Positions 1 through 8,154 of a stretch of 48,446 nt of DNA are shown piece after piece. Source of the stretch: JAVBUP01 sp031555175 (lineage in GTDB: Bacteria; Bacillota_I; Bacilli_A; Erysipelotrichales; Coprobacillaceae); assembly GCA_031555175.1 (NCBI GenBank), contig JAVBUP010000014.1, forward strand, positions 1 through 48,446, written 5' to 3'. The notes below the pieces were generated by a model, which was given only the letters and a program-made list of their open reading frames with translations, did not search any database and was not told where the DNA came from. Position 1 is the stretch's first letter; each line of letters begins with the position of its first letter. A program made the translations under genes and the position numbers.

Positions 1-83
1 GCAATGCCCTCCCGGAGGTAGTCATAGCTACAGGAAACAAAACAAAGTACACATACTCACAATTCAATTATAGTAAAAAATGA
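1..83 (+). CDS. C-terminal end of an upstream protein (partial)
   Basis: One frame is open from the window edge to a TGA at 81-83 and would encode the last 26 or so residues of a protein (reading ALPEVVIATGNK, then a Tyr/Ser/Lys-rich tail). The other two frames read less like protein. I do not recognise the family. The stop codon abuts the Shine-Dalgarno of the following leader ORF, so the ABC-F gene could be cotranscribed with it. A chance open frame is not excluded because so little is visible. Confidence 0.35.
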   Translation, partial: NALPEVVIATGNKTKYTYSQFNYSKK

Positions 84-91
84 AAGGAGAA

Positions 92-135
92 GGTATATTA
101 ATATGACTAGAAAAATAAGTCATTTATAATATACC
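92..135 (+). promoter_or_regulatory. Imperfect stem-loop enclosing the leader ORF
   Basis: GGTATATTA (92-100) pairs with TAATATACC (127-135), and ATGACT (103-108) pairs with AGTCAT (118-123). Only a small AT/TTA internal loop separates the two helices, and the apical loop is 9 nt. The start codon of the leader ORF is inside the stem, its Shine-Dalgarno touches the 5' side, and the ABC-F Shine-Dalgarno (AGGA, 136-139) begins right after the 3' side. There is no U-run after the stem, so it is not an intrinsic terminator as drawn. Translation control or transcript stability is more likely. Confidence 0.5.
103..129 (+). CDS. 8-codon leader ORF (MTRKISHL) before the ABC-F gene
   Basis: ATG at 103 runs to TAA at 127-129 and encodes MTRKISHL. 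It is preceded by a purine-rich Shine-Dalgarno stretch (AAGGAGAAGG, 84-93). It ends 19 nt before the start of the ABC-F gene and lies entirely inside an imperfect hairpin (92-135). Antibiotic-resistance ABC-F genes in Firmicutes are often controlled by short upstream ORFs that sense stalled ribosomes; this layout fits such a leader peptide. The function is inferred. Confidence 0.45.
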   Translation: MTRKISHL

Positions 136-148
136 AGGAATTAAATAT

Positions 149-1663
149 ATGTTAGAAATTAGAAATTTATCATTGGCAATGAAAAAAAATGGTAGAGTGT
201 TAGTTAATAATCTTAACTTTACTTTGCGTGATGAAGATAAAGTAGCAATTATTGGAGAAGAAGGAAATGGCAAGTCGACATTTCTTAAAGCTATATATAA
301 TAGAGAATTAGTAGAAGAATATTGTGAAGTAGAAGGAAGCGTAGTTACTAATAACACTAGATTAGGATATTTATCTCAAGAAATGGAAGATAGTATTAAG
401 GAACTAAGCGTATATGATTATATTGGTTATGATTATGATATGGATATATTAATTGATTTAGTAAATCAATTGCATCTAGATTTGGATAAAGTTTATTCAC
501 ACCAATTAATGGGATCATTATCTGGTGGTGAATCAGTTAAGATGAGGATGTTAAAATTGCTGTTGAATCAACCGGATGTTGTCTTATTGGATGAACCAAC
601 TAATGATATCGATATTGATACCTTAGAATGGATGGAGGATTATATCAATGAATCTAAAGTTCCGGTTATATATATATCGCATGATCAAATCTTGTTAACA
701 AATACGGCTACAGTTACAATTCATTTAGAGCAAATAAAGAAGAAAACTCAAGCTATGCACACAATTGAGAGAATGAATTATGAAGACTACGTAGATTATA
801 GGGGAAATAAAATAGAGCATCAAGAAACGGTGGCAAAAAAACAACGCTCGGATCACAAGAAGCAAATGGATCGTTGGCAACAAATATATAGCAAAGTTGA
901 GCATCAACAAAATCAAGCGGTTAGAAACCCTAGTTTAGGTAGATTATTAAAGAAAAAAGTAGCGGTATTAAAGTCACAAGAGAAAAGATTAAACAAAGAG
1001 GCAGATAATTTTTTAGATATTCCAGATGTTGAAGAAGCTATTGATGTATTTTTTGATAATAAAAACTCTCTTCCAAAGGGGAAGAGAATAATTGATATCA
1101 AAATAGATAATTTAATGATGGAAGAAAGAGTATTAGCACAAAACATTGAGTTGAATGTAATGGGGCAAGATCATATTTGTATAATTGGCAGAAATGGGAC
1201 TGGTAAGACTACTTTAATTAGAGAGGTATATAGGCAACTTCAAGAAAAGGATGGCATCAAGATTGGTTATATGCCACAAAACTATACAGATGAAATGGAT
1301 TTTGAAAAAACAGCAGTAGACTTCTTAATGCAGGATGTTAAGTGGGAAACAAGGGAGAAAGCGTTGACTTTCTTAGGAAGCATGAAATTTACTAGGGATG
1401 AAATGATTCATAAAATTAGTGATATTTCTGGAGGACAAAAGGCTAAATTATTTATACTTAAAATGATTTTAGATGATTGTAACGTTTTAATATTAGATGA
1501 GCCAACTAGAAATTTTTCTCCATTATCTGCGCCAGTAATTATTGAAATGTTGAAAGAATTTACTGGAACTATCATTAGTGTTAGCCATGATCGCCGTTAT
1601 ATTGCAGAAGTATGTGATCAGGTATATGAAATGAGTAAGGAAGGATTAGAACGTATTAAATAA
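149..1663 (+). CDS. ABC-F family ATPase (ribosome-protection / translation factor type)
   Basis: 504 residues with two ABC domains and no membrane segments, the ABC-F architecture. Domain 1 has Walker A GEEGNGKS (36-43), signature SLSGGE (123-128) and Walker B ending LLDEP (146-150). A long, charged interdomain linker (about 195-300) follows. Domain 2 has Walker A GRNGTGKT (347-354), signature SGGQ (427-430) and DEPTRN (450-455). ABC-F proteins bind the ribosomal E site and either tune translation or expel antibiotics. The DEPTRNFSPLS variant in domain 2 resembles, from memory, Firmicute resistance-type members; which drug is not readable from sequence. Start: ATG 149, 9 nt after AGGA. An 8-codon leader ORF and hairpin precede it and a strong terminator follows, so it ends its own unit. 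Confidence 0.88.
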   Translation: MLEIRNLSLAMKKNGRVLVNNLNFTLRDEDKVAIIGEEGNGKSTFLKAIYNRELVEEYCEVEGSVVTNNTRLGYLSQEMEDSIKELSVYDYIGYDYDMDILIDLVNQLHLDLDKVYSHQLMGSLSGGESVKMRMLKLLLNQPDVVLLDEPTNDIDIDTLEWMEDYINESKVPVIYISHDQILLTNTATVTIHLEQIKKKTQAMHTIERMNYEDYVDYRGNKIEHQETVAKKQRSDHKKQMDRWQQIYSKVEHQQNQAVRNPSLGRLLKKKVAVLKSQEKRLNKEADNFLDIPDVEEAIDVFFDNKNSLPKGKRIIDIKIDNLMMEERVLAQNIELNVMGQDHICIIGRNGTGKTTLIREVYRQLQEKDGIKIGYMPQNYTDEMDFEKTAVDFLMQDVKWETREKALTFLGSMKFTRDEMIHKISDISGGQKAKLFILKMILDDCNVLILDEPTRNFSPLSAPVIIEMLKEFTGTIISVSHDRRYIAEVCDQVYEMSKEGLERIK

Positions 1664-1665
1664 TT

Positions 1666-1690
1666 GAGGGAAGGCATTCCCTCGTTTTTT
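1666..1690 (+). terminator. Intrinsic terminator after the ABC-F gene
   Basis: GAGGGAA (1666-1672), loop GGCA, TTCCCTC (1677-1683), then G and six T. Perfect 7-bp stem. Confidence 0.9.
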
Positions 1691-1730
1691 ACTTTTGTGG
1701 TATACTATAATGGAAGAAAGAAGTGATGAA

Positions 1731-2381
1731 ATGAAACCGTTAATTATGTTTGATTTAGATGGCACGCTAATAAATACAGATGAGTTGATTTTTCAATCAT
1801 TTATTCATGTATTTAAGGAGTATAAACCAGGATATGAATTATCAAAAGAAGAACTAATTTCTTTTTTAGGTCCAACTTTAAAAGATACTTTTGCGAATTA
1901 TTTTCCTGTGGATTGGGTCGAAGAACTGATTTTTGAATATCGCCGCTTTAATCATGATCAACATGATGCTACAGTAACGGTATACGATGGAGTGGAAAAG
2001 ACATTAAAGTGGTTAAAGGATAATGGCTATAATGTGGCTGTTGTAACTAGTAAACTTAAATCTACAGCATTAATGGGATTAAAGAGATTTGGTCTAGAAT
2101 GTTATGTAGATTATATAATAGGATATGATGAGGTAGTTAATCATAAACCTGACCCTGAGTCAGTTATAAAAACTATGGAGCATTTTGGAGCAAGTGAAGG
2201 TATCATGATTGGTGATAATGACACAGATATTATTGCGGCACAACGGGCTGGAGTTAAAGCTATTGGTATTTCCTGGTCGAAGAAAGGAACAAAACATTTA
2301 ACGGATTTGAACCCGGATTATATGTTAGTCAAAATGGATGATTTAATTACATACTTACAGGGAGGTGTATATAATGGATAA
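1731..2381 (+). CDS. ppaX: Pyrophosphatase PpaX (HAD superfamily)
   Basis: 216 residues from ATG 1731, the length of Bacillus PpaX. The HAD motif I is FDLDGT with nucleophile D8 and acid/base D10; motif III is the Lys in NHKPDP; motif IV is GDNDTDI. PpaX hydrolyses the pyrophosphate released when HPr kinase/phosphorylase dephosphorylates HPr-Ser-P, so it supports carbon catabolite control. In Bacillus it sits next to hprK; here hprK is at 19247. In-frame starts at 1695 and 1710 are rejected because a TATAAT (1706-1711) overlaps them and the protein would be overlong. The gene overlaps rapZ by 8 bp and starts the ppaX-rapZ-yvcK-whiA operon. A phosphoglycolate phosphatase-like role is the main alternative. 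Confidence 0.85.
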   Translation: MKPLIMFDLDGTLINTDELIFQSFIHVFKEYKPGYELSKEELISFLGPTLKDTFANYFPVDWVEELIFEYRRFNHDQHDATVTVYDGVEKTLKWLKDNGYNVAVVTSKLKSTALMGLKRFGLECYVDYIIGYDEVVNHKPDPESVIKTMEHFGASEGIMIGDNDTDIIAAQRAGVKAIGISWSKKGTKHLTDLNPDYMLVKMDDLITYLQGGVYNG

Positions 2382-3222
2382 AGTTGAAGTAATTATTATA
2401 ACAGGGATGTCTGGTGCTGGAAAAACAACAGTTATGGCTGTGTTTGAAAACATGGGTTTCTATTGCATTGATAACTATCCAGCAAAATTATTAAAAGAAT
2501 TTGGAGATTTGTTAATTGCTGATACGAGTCATCCTCGTATTGCGTTAGCTGTTAGAATCGAAGATGCTAGAAAGGCTATTGAGATTCTAGAGAACATGGA
2601 TTGGATTGATCTTAAAATTGTGTTCTTAACTAGTGATGACGATACGCTGTTAACACGTTACAAATTTACAAGAAGATCTCATCCGCTACTGATTTCAAAT
2701 AAAGCTAGTACTCTATCTGAAGCAATTGAAATTGAGCGAAAGACTGGTGAAGCTATTGAACAATTAGCTGATATGCGCATCGATACTGGCAATTTGAAAC
2801 CAGCTAGATTGCAAGATTTAATAGAAGAATTCTTTTCACTTGGAGCAATAGATCCATTTAGAATCAGTTTTATTTCTTTTGGGTATAAACATGGTGTTCC
2901 TAGAGATGCAGATTTACTTTTTGACGTTCGTTTTCTACCAAATCCATATTGGGAAGAACCATTACGTGAATTAACAGGTAATGATAAGGAAGTTTATAAT
3001 TATGTAATAAACAAGCCAGAGACACAAGAGTTTATTAATAAGATGACAGATTTATTTGATTACTTCTTCGAAAACTATCAAAAAGAGGGAAAAATGCACT
3101 TGGTGATTGGAATAGGGTGTACTGGTGGACAACATCGTTCTGTAAGTTTAGTAAACTATTTCTATGACTATTATAAAGAAGTATTCCTAGTGCACAAATT
3201 ACATCGTGATGCCAACCATTAA
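2374..3222 (+). CDS. rapZ: RNase adapter / nucleotide-binding protein RapZ (YvcJ)
   Basis: 282 residues. N-terminal P-loop GMSGAGKT (11-18) of the ATP/GTP-binding domain; C-terminal signature GCTGGQHRSV is characteristic of RapZ/YvcJ. In E. coli RapZ delivers the small RNA GlmZ to RNase E and so controls amino-sugar synthesis; Bacillus YvcJ is a nucleotide-hydrolysing protein that affects competence. Start ATG 2374 lies 6 nt after GGAGGTG; an upstream in-frame GTG at 2365 is part of that ribosome site. It overlaps ppaX upstream and yvcK downstream, so the three are translationally coupled. The rapZ-yvcK-whiA order is strongly conserved in Firmicutes and supports the call. Confidence 0.93.
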   Translation: MDKVEVIIITGMSGAGKTTVMAVFENMGFYCIDNYPAKLLKEFGDLLIADTSHPRIALAVRIEDARKAIEILENMDWIDLKIVFLTSDDDTLLTRYKFTRRSHPLLISNKASTLSEAIEIERKTGEAIEQLADMRIDTGNLKPARLQDLIEEFFSLGAIDPFRISFISFGYKHGVPRDADLLFDVRFLPNPYWEEPLRELTGNDKEVYNYVINKPETQEFINKMTDLFDYFFENYQKEGKMHLVIGIGCTGGQHRSVSLVNYFYDYYKEVFLVHKLHRDANH

Positions 3223-4156
3223 AAAAGTTGTTGTGTTTGGTGGTGGAACGGGATTATCCACTTTACTTAGAGGTTTACGAAGAGTAGAAAATATTGATAT
3301 AAGCTGTATTGTTACGGTGGCAGATGATGGTGGAAGTACAGGAAGATTAACCAAAGATTATAATATTCCCGCTGTTGGTGATATTAGGAATGTTATGGTA
3401 TCACTGGCTAGAACACCGCTTGTTATGGAAAAGATTATGAAGCATCGCTTTCAAGGTGATTCAGATTTAGCTGGACATAATTTAGGTAATTTAATCTTGG
3501 CTGGGTTAATCGATATGGAAGGCAATTACTTACAAGGTGTCAAACAACTATCAAAAATATTAAATGTTGAAGGGAAAGTTATCCCGGTTAGTGGTGATGT
3601 GTTGACTCTATATGCTCGTATGGAAGATGATACAATTGTTAAGGGAGAATCAAATATACCTAAGTATAGTAATCATATTAATGAAGTGTTCTACTATTAT
3701 CCACCAGTGGCAAATCAAGAGGCTATCGATGCAATTAAAGAAGCTGATGTTATTATTTTTGGAATTGGAAGTTTATATACAAGCATTTGTCCTTGCCTAG
3801 CTATTGAAGAAATCAAAGAAGAAATAATTCATTCTACTGCGTCTAAGATATATGTTTGTAATGCTATGACACAGCCAGGAGAAACTGATAATTATACAGT
3901 TCTTGATCATATTAATGCACTGGAACATCATATTGGGACAAAAGTGGTTGATACTGTTGTAGTTACAACTACCGTATTACCTGATTCAATTAATGAATTA
4001 TATTTAGCGCAAGGCAGTGGGAGAGTTAAAATAGATAACGATATTGAGGACCATCATTTTAAAGTAATATATGCGGATTTAGTAAACTATGATGTTGGGG
4101 TAGTCCGCCATGATAGTGACAAAGTTGAGAAAACGATGTCTGAAGTTTTAAGATAG
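3209..4156 (+). CDS. yvcK: Gluconeogenesis factor YvcK (CofD-like, UDP-sugar binding)
   Basis: 315 residues of the CofD/YvcK fold. Family motifs are the N-terminal FGGGTGLS, ADDGGSTGRL, GDIRNVM and, towards the C terminus, NAMTQPGETDNY. Bacillus YvcK is needed for growth on gluconeogenic carbon sources, influences MreB/PBP1 localisation and binds UDP-GlcNAc. The ATG at 3209 is chosen over the adjacent GTG (3206). No clear Shine-Dalgarno is visible and the start lies inside the last codons of rapZ, so translation probably depends on coupling. The gene lies between rapZ and whiA as in Bacillus. Confidence 0.93.
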   Translation: MPTIKKVVVFGGGTGLSTLLRGLRRVENIDISCIVTVADDGGSTGRLTKDYNIPAVGDIRNVMVSLARTPLVMEKIMKHRFQGDSDLAGHNLGNLILAGLIDMEGNYLQGVKQLSKILNVEGKVIPVSGDVLTLYARMEDDTIVKGESNIPKYSNHINEVFYYYPPVANQEAIDAIKEADVIIFGIGSLYTSICPCLAIEEIKEEIIHSTASKIYVCNAMTQPGETDNYTVLDHINALEHHIGTKVVDTVVVTTTVLPDSINELYLAQGSGRVKIDNDIEDHHFKVIYADLVNYDVGVVRHDSDKVEKTMSEVLR

Positions 4157-4165
4157 GAGGTAGCT

Positions 4166-5113
4166 ATGGTTTCATTTAGTAGAAATGTTAAAGAAGAAAT
4201 ATCCTTAAGTGAATATAATGATGATTGTTCAAAATCTCTTCTACTAGCAGTTATAAAGCTAAATGGAACGCTATCATTAAATAACTTGGGATTATCATTA
4301 ACGGTGAGAACTGAAAACGCTAAAATAGCGAGTAAGATTCACCAAATATTCAAGAAACTTTACTCGCCAGAAATTGAGTTTAAAGTATCAAAAAAAATGA
4401 AGTTGAAGAAAAATAATGTTTATTTTATTAAGGTTAATAAAGCCAGAGAAATATTGGATGATTTGGAAATACTTTCTGGGTTAGGTTTTGAGGCAATTCC
4501 TAGCCCGAAAGTTATAGGTAAGCAAGATACAATCAGAGCATTTTTAGCCGGGTGCTTTCTAGCTTCAGGAAGTGTTAACAACCCACAAACATCGAATTAT
4601 CACTTAGAAATGAGTTGCCATGAAGAAGCTTTTTCTAATTATATAATAAATATTTTAAGTGATTTTGATATACATGCTAAGAGTATACAAAGAAGAAATA
4701 AATATACTGTCTATGTAAAATCAGCTGAAAAGATTGGTGATTTTTTGCGCTTAATAGGAGCGAATAATGCTTTAATGGAGTTTGAGACGGCCCGCATCGA
4801 TCGCGATTTTATCAATAATTTAAATCGAGTTGATAACTGTGAAATTGCTAATGAAATGAAAACACAAAGAGTAGCAGAACAACAGATTGAAGATATATTA
4901 TACATAATTGAAATGCGTGGTTTAGCGAGCATGGATGATAAAACAAAACAAGTGGCTCTACTACGCCTAGATAATCCAGACCGAAGCTTAAATGAATTAT
5001 GTGAGGTTTACAATACAATGTACATGCCATCAATAACAAAATCTGGAATGAACCATCGCTTTAGAAAGATTAAAGATATGGCATCAACTCTAAAAATGCG
5101 GGACATAGAATAA
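4166..5113 (+). CDS. whiA: DNA-binding protein WhiA
   Basis: 315 residues, the usual length. An N-terminal WhiA domain is followed by a degenerate LAGLIDADG homing-endonuclease-like core (LAGCFLASGSV) and a C-terminal helix-turn-helix (around LRLDNPDRSLNELCE). WhiA is a nucleoid-associated regulator of sporulation in actinomycetes and of division and chromosome segregation in Bacillus. AGGAGG lies just before ATG 4166, 9 bp after yvcK. Unlike Bacillus, no crh gene follows; the next ORF begins immediately after the stop and encodes an unrelated exported protein. Confidence 0.95.
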   Translation: MVSFSRNVKEEISLSEYNDDCSKSLLLAVIKLNGTLSLNNLGLSLTVRTENAKIASKIHQIFKKLYSPEIEFKVSKKMKLKKNNVYFIKVNKAREILDDLEILSGLGFEAIPSPKVIGKQDTIRAFLAGCFLASGSVNNPQTSNYHLEMSCHEEAFSNYIINILSDFDIHAKSIQRRNKYTVYVKSAEKIGDFLRLIGANNALMEFETARIDRDFINNLNRVDNCEIANEMKTQRVAEQQIEDILYIIEMRGLASMDDKTKQVALLRLDNPDRSLNELCEVYNTMYMPSITKSGMNHRFRKIKDMASTLKMRDIE

Positions 5114-5161
5114 ATGTATAAAATTGTCGAATCGTGTCATGATATGATTAGGAGAAAGACA

Positions 5162-5761
5162 ATGAAAAAAATACTATTTATGCTATGTTTTTTATTATTT
5201 ATAACTCCTATTCAAGCAATTGAATCTGGAGTTATCGAAAATGTTGAAGTCGAATCATGCAATAGTCAAACTATTCAAATTAGGATAACTAACAAATTAT
5301 ATAAGTTATCACTTTTTAATACATTGATTATTGATAAGACCGCTGCATATAAATATATTTGTAATGAACTTAATAAATCAGTTGTTACTATTGAAATTGA
5401 TCCCTTGGTTAATAATTATGACAACGTATTAGATGCATGGGTATTTGTTGATGGAGAGCTACTACAAAGCAAACTAGTAGAAAAAAGGGTAGCAAAACCG
5501 GCAAGTTTGAATAAAAACTATAAATACACTGATAAAATGATAGTTTCGGATAAGAGTGTAATCGCTATACAAAATGATTACGAAATTAAAAAAGATATTA
5601 ATAAAAGAGGAATTTATTTTCTAATAGGGTTGCTAATATGTGGTTGTTTATGTTATATTGTAATAATTATTTTAGGAAGGAAAGCACACAATGGAAAAGA
5701 AACAACAAGAGGTATTAACAGCTTTTGGAAAAAGCGTAAGGCAGAGAAGACTAGAACTTGA
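5162..5761 (+). CDS. Exported, C-terminally membrane-anchored protein of unknown function
   Basis: 199 residues from ATG 5162, 7 nt after AGGAG (5150-5154). An earlier ATG at 5114 in the same frame would put 16 polar residues before the signal sequence. Residues 1-19 form a signal peptide (KKILFMLCFLLF ... PIQA). About 130 extracellular residues follow, one transmembrane helix lies near 150-172, and the tail is very basic and cytoplasmic. The shape resembles a small LPXTG-less surface or sensor protein; I do not recognise a family. Its last 71 bp overlap the start of the next gene in another frame, which is unusually long. Confidence 0.7.
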   Translation: MKKILFMLCFLLFITPIQAIESGVIENVEVESCNSQTIQIRITNKLYKLSLFNTLIIDKTAAYKYICNELNKSVVTIEIDPLVNNYDNVLDAWVFVDGELLQSKLVEKRVAKPASLNKNYKYTDKMIVSDKSVIAIQNDYEIKKDINKRGIYFLIGLLICGCLCYIVIIILGRKAHNGKETTRGINSFWKKRKAEKTRT

Positions 5762-5912
5762 CATCTCTCAAGAGGAGTTGTCTTTTAGAAGCGGGCTAAA
5801 CAAGAACTACATCTCTGATGTTGAAAGAGGCACAAGAAATGTATCTTTAAAAGCGATTGCTTGCTTTGCAAAAGGGTTAGATACGACAATAGTTGAATTA
5901 TTTAAGAAATAG
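5691..5912 (+). CDS. XRE-family helix-turn-helix regulator
   Basis: 73 residues, almost all a Cro/CI-type HTH. The two HTH helices lie in QEELSFRSGL and NYISDVERG, and RNVSLKAI follows, a pattern shared with R-M controller (C) proteins and solitary XRE regulators. Start ATG 5691 is 10 nt after AGGAAGG (5674-5680). It overlaps the 3' end of the preceding membrane-protein gene by 71 bp. No methylase, nuclease or phage gene is adjacent, so an R-M controller role is unlikely; regulation of the flanking small membrane genes is a guess. Confidence 0.85.
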   Translation: MEKKQQEVLTAFGKSVRQRRLELDISQEELSFRSGLNKNYISDVERGTRNVSLKAIACFAKGLDTTIVELFKK

Positions 5913-5948
5913 GGGTATTATTAATATACCACTAAGGAGGAGTCAACT

Positions 5949-6191
5949 ATGTTAGAAGTAGTGCTAATTATTGGTTTGATAGTATTAATATTATGGCTAA
6001 TGTGGCCATTACTAGTACTAATATTAGGTATTGGATTAATCTATTATATCTTGACAATTTTTGGTATTGCCAAAAAACCAACTGTCATTCGTAGAGCTCC
6101 AAAGCAAGAATATACGAGTTCACGACCAAATAGAGATGATGATGTAATTGATGTAGATTATACAGTAACAGATAAAGAAGATACACAATAA
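5949..6191 (+). CDS. Small membrane protein, two helices and acidic tail
   Basis: 80 residues. The first 40 are almost entirely hydrophobic (probably two helices, about 4-22 and 24-42); the rest is polar, with basic residues near 45-50 and an acidic end rich in Asp. Strong ribosome site AAGGAGG before ATG 5949. No family recognised. It lies 36 bp after the XRE gene and is closed by a terminator, so it may be part of that transcript. Confidence 0.7.
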   Translation: MLEVVLIIGLIVLILWLMWPLLVLILGIGLIYYILTIFGIAKKPTVIRRAPKQEYTSSRPNRDDDVIDVDYTVTDKEDTQ

Positions 6192-6210
6192 GCGCCAATG
6201 AGGCGCTTTT
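6190..6210 (+). terminator. Intrinsic terminator
   Basis: AGCGCC (6191-6196), loop AATGA, GGCGCT (6202-6207), then T-rich sequence. It overlaps the stop codon of the preceding gene. Confidence 0.8.
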
Positions 6211-6314
6211 ATTATGATTGGTACAATTGATCTCTCTAATTAAATAAAAATATAAACAAATAATGACATTTTATTTCTTAAACAGTTATTACAATTAGTT
6301 TGAGGTGAGGAATA

Positions 6315-6509
6315 ATGAATATAAAGAAGTATTTAGGAATAATACTGGTTGCTCTAGGAATTATTCTGACTTTAGATGGGACTAGTGAATTCTCGGGGAT
6401 AATTGACTATATCATCATAAATACATACAATAATTGGCCATTGCTATTATTAGTTTTAGGCTTTTATTTACTGACAAATAGTGGCCCAAAGAAAAGAAAA
6501 TCAAAATAG
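6315..6509 (+). CDS. Small two-helix membrane protein (LiaF/LiaI-like N-terminal module)
   Basis: 64 residues with two hydrophobic segments (about 6-21 and 40-56) and a basic C terminus (PKKRKSK). The pattern KKYLGIILVALGIILTL ... NWPLLLLVLGFYLL resembles the short membrane modules of LiaI/LiaF-type envelope-stress proteins; this is a resemblance from memory only. A purine-rich GAGGTGAGGA precedes ATG 6315. Terminators lie on both sides, so it appears to be monocistronic. Confidence 0.65.
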   Translation: MNIKKYLGIILVALGIILTLDGTSEFSGIIDYIIINTYNNWPLLLLVLGFYLLTNSGPKKRKSK

Positions 6510-6531
6510 TACTAATATTTGCTCCCCGATT

Positions 6532-6561
6532 GAGATTTCATGATGAAATCTCTTTTGTTTT
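6532..6561 (+). terminator. Intrinsic terminator
   Basis: GAGATTTCA (6532-6540), loop TGA, TGAAATCTC (6544-6552), then TTTTGTTTT. Perfect 9-bp stem. Confidence 0.88.
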
Positions 6562-6626
6562 AGCTTTAAATCTATCTAATAAAGTGAAGGTATAGTATAA
6601 TAGTTAATATTATGGAGGGTTAAAAC

Positions 6627-8096
6627 ATGAGACAAGCAGGAGTATTAATGGCAATTTCATCATTACCATCAAAATATGGAGTGGGAGACTTTGGATCATC
6701 AGCTTATGAGTTTGTTGATAGATTATATAGTAATAATATAAAGGTGTGGCAAATTCTACCTTTTAATAGACTTGGCTATGGTAATAGTCCATATCAAGCT
6801 TATTCAAGTGTTGCAGGTGATGATATCTTTATCAGCTTAGATGAACTTGTAAAAGAGAAATTATTAAAGAAGAAAGACCTAGAAGTATTTAACAAGACAG
6901 CAGAAAGTGTAGACTACGAAGCAGTACGCGTATTTAAATCTAAATATTTGAAATTGGCATATGATAATTTCTTAAATGGTAGAAGACTAAAAAAAGACTA
7001 CAAAATATTTATTAAGAATAATAAATGGGTAAAAAACTATTGTGTTTTCTTAGCTTTAAAACAAGCTAATGATTTAAAATGTTGGATTGAATGGACAGAC
7101 GAACATAAGAATTGGATAAGGACAAAAGATAAAGAGATATATGCTAATTATCAAAGCGAAATAGAATACTATATGTTCTTACAGTTTATCTTTTATCGTC
7201 AATGGTTTAACCTTAAACAATATATTAATGAAAAAAGTATTAAAGTAATGGGAGATATTCCTTTTTATGTAGGAATAGATTCAGTAGATGTGTGGGAAAA
7301 TCCAAAAAACTTCTTACTAGATAAAGATGGATCACCAACATTTGTAGCTGGATGTCCTCCAGATTTCTTCTCTGCAGACGGACAGCGTTGGGGTAATCCG
7401 ATCTATAATTGGAAATATATGACAAAGAATAGATATAAGTTTTGGATTGAGAGATTACGACTAAATATGAATTCTTTTGATTTAATTCGCATAGATCATT
7501 TCAGAGCCTTTGATACATATTGGAAAATTCCAGCGAGTTGTCCAACAGCCATAGATGGGGAATGGGTAGAGGCTCCTGGATATGATTTCTTTGATGAGAT
7601 GTATCAACAGTTACCAAATATCAAATTAGTAGCCGAAGATTTAGGGTTATTAAGACCGGAAGTTCATGTGCTAAGGGATCATTATGGCTTTGCAGGGATG
7701 GATATTACGCAGTTCACTTTTGACCCACAGCAAACAGATTTATTAGATAAAGAGAATATGATTGCCTATACAGGAACTCATGATAACACAACTGTTTTAG
7801 ATTTTTATAAGAGTATGAACAAAGTTGATCGTGCAGCAACAGATAGATATTTTATAGATAATGGATATAGTGGCTCAATACCTGAGATGTTTGTGCAGCT
7901 AACATTAAATAAAAAAGCTAATCTTGCGATAGTTCCAATTCAAGATATAATTGGCCTAAAAGGCAATGCTAGAATGAATACTCCAGGAACAATTGGAACA
8001 CCAAACTGGGAATGGAAGCTGGTTAGTTTCAAAAAGTTGGATAAACATTTACCAGTATTGAAAGAAGCAATTGTTAGAAGTGGTAGATCAAACTAA
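6627..8096 (+). CDS. malQ: 4-alpha-glucanotransferase (amylomaltase, GH77)
   Basis: 489 residues, normal for bacterial MalQ. It transfers alpha-1,4-glucan segments between maltodextrins and releases glucose. GH77 landmarks: GYGNSPYQAYS (50-60), GCPPDFFSADGQRWGNPIY (242-260), nucleophile D290 in RIDHFRAF, acid/base E337 in VAEDLG, and D386 in THDNTT. Ribosome site GGAGGG before ATG 6627. A TATAAT (6596-6601) lies just upstream without a convincing -35. No maltose transporter or phosphorylase lies beside it, so it stands alone in this window. Confidence 0.96.
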   Translation: MRQAGVLMAISSLPSKYGVGDFGSSAYEFVDRLYSNNIKVWQILPFNRLGYGNSPYQAYSSVAGDDIFISLDELVKEKLLKKKDLEVFNKTAESVDYEAVRVFKSKYLKLAYDNFLNGRRLKKDYKIFIKNNKWVKNYCVFLALKQANDLKCWIEWTDEHKNWIRTKDKEIYANYQSEIEYYMFLQFIFYRQWFNLKQYINEKSIKVMGDIPFYVGIDSVDVWENPKNFLLDKDGSPTFVAGCPPDFFSADGQRWGNPIYNWKYMTKNRYKFWIERLRLNMNSFDLIRIDHFRAFDTYWKIPASCPTAIDGEWVEAPGYDFFDEMYQQLPNIKLVAEDLGLLRPEVHVLRDHYGFAGMDITQFTFDPQQTDLLDKENMIAYTGTHDNTTVLDFYKSMNKVDRAATDRYFIDNGYSGSIPEMFVQLTLNKKANLAIVPIQDIIGLKGNARMNTPGTIGTPNWEWKLVSFKKLDKHLPVLKEAIVRSGRSN

Positions 8097-8154
8097 AATA
8101 TATGTTATATCAATAATGGCCAATACTTAATAAGGCGGGAGGTAAGGTATAGAA

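Noticed and set aside
8..18. Inverted repeat CCTCCCGGAGG near the window start as a terminator
   Set aside because: The loop would be one base and there is no T-run; it probably lies in coding sequence.
5691..5912. Restriction-modification controller protein
   Set aside because: The HTH pattern is similar, but no methylase or endonuclease gene is near.
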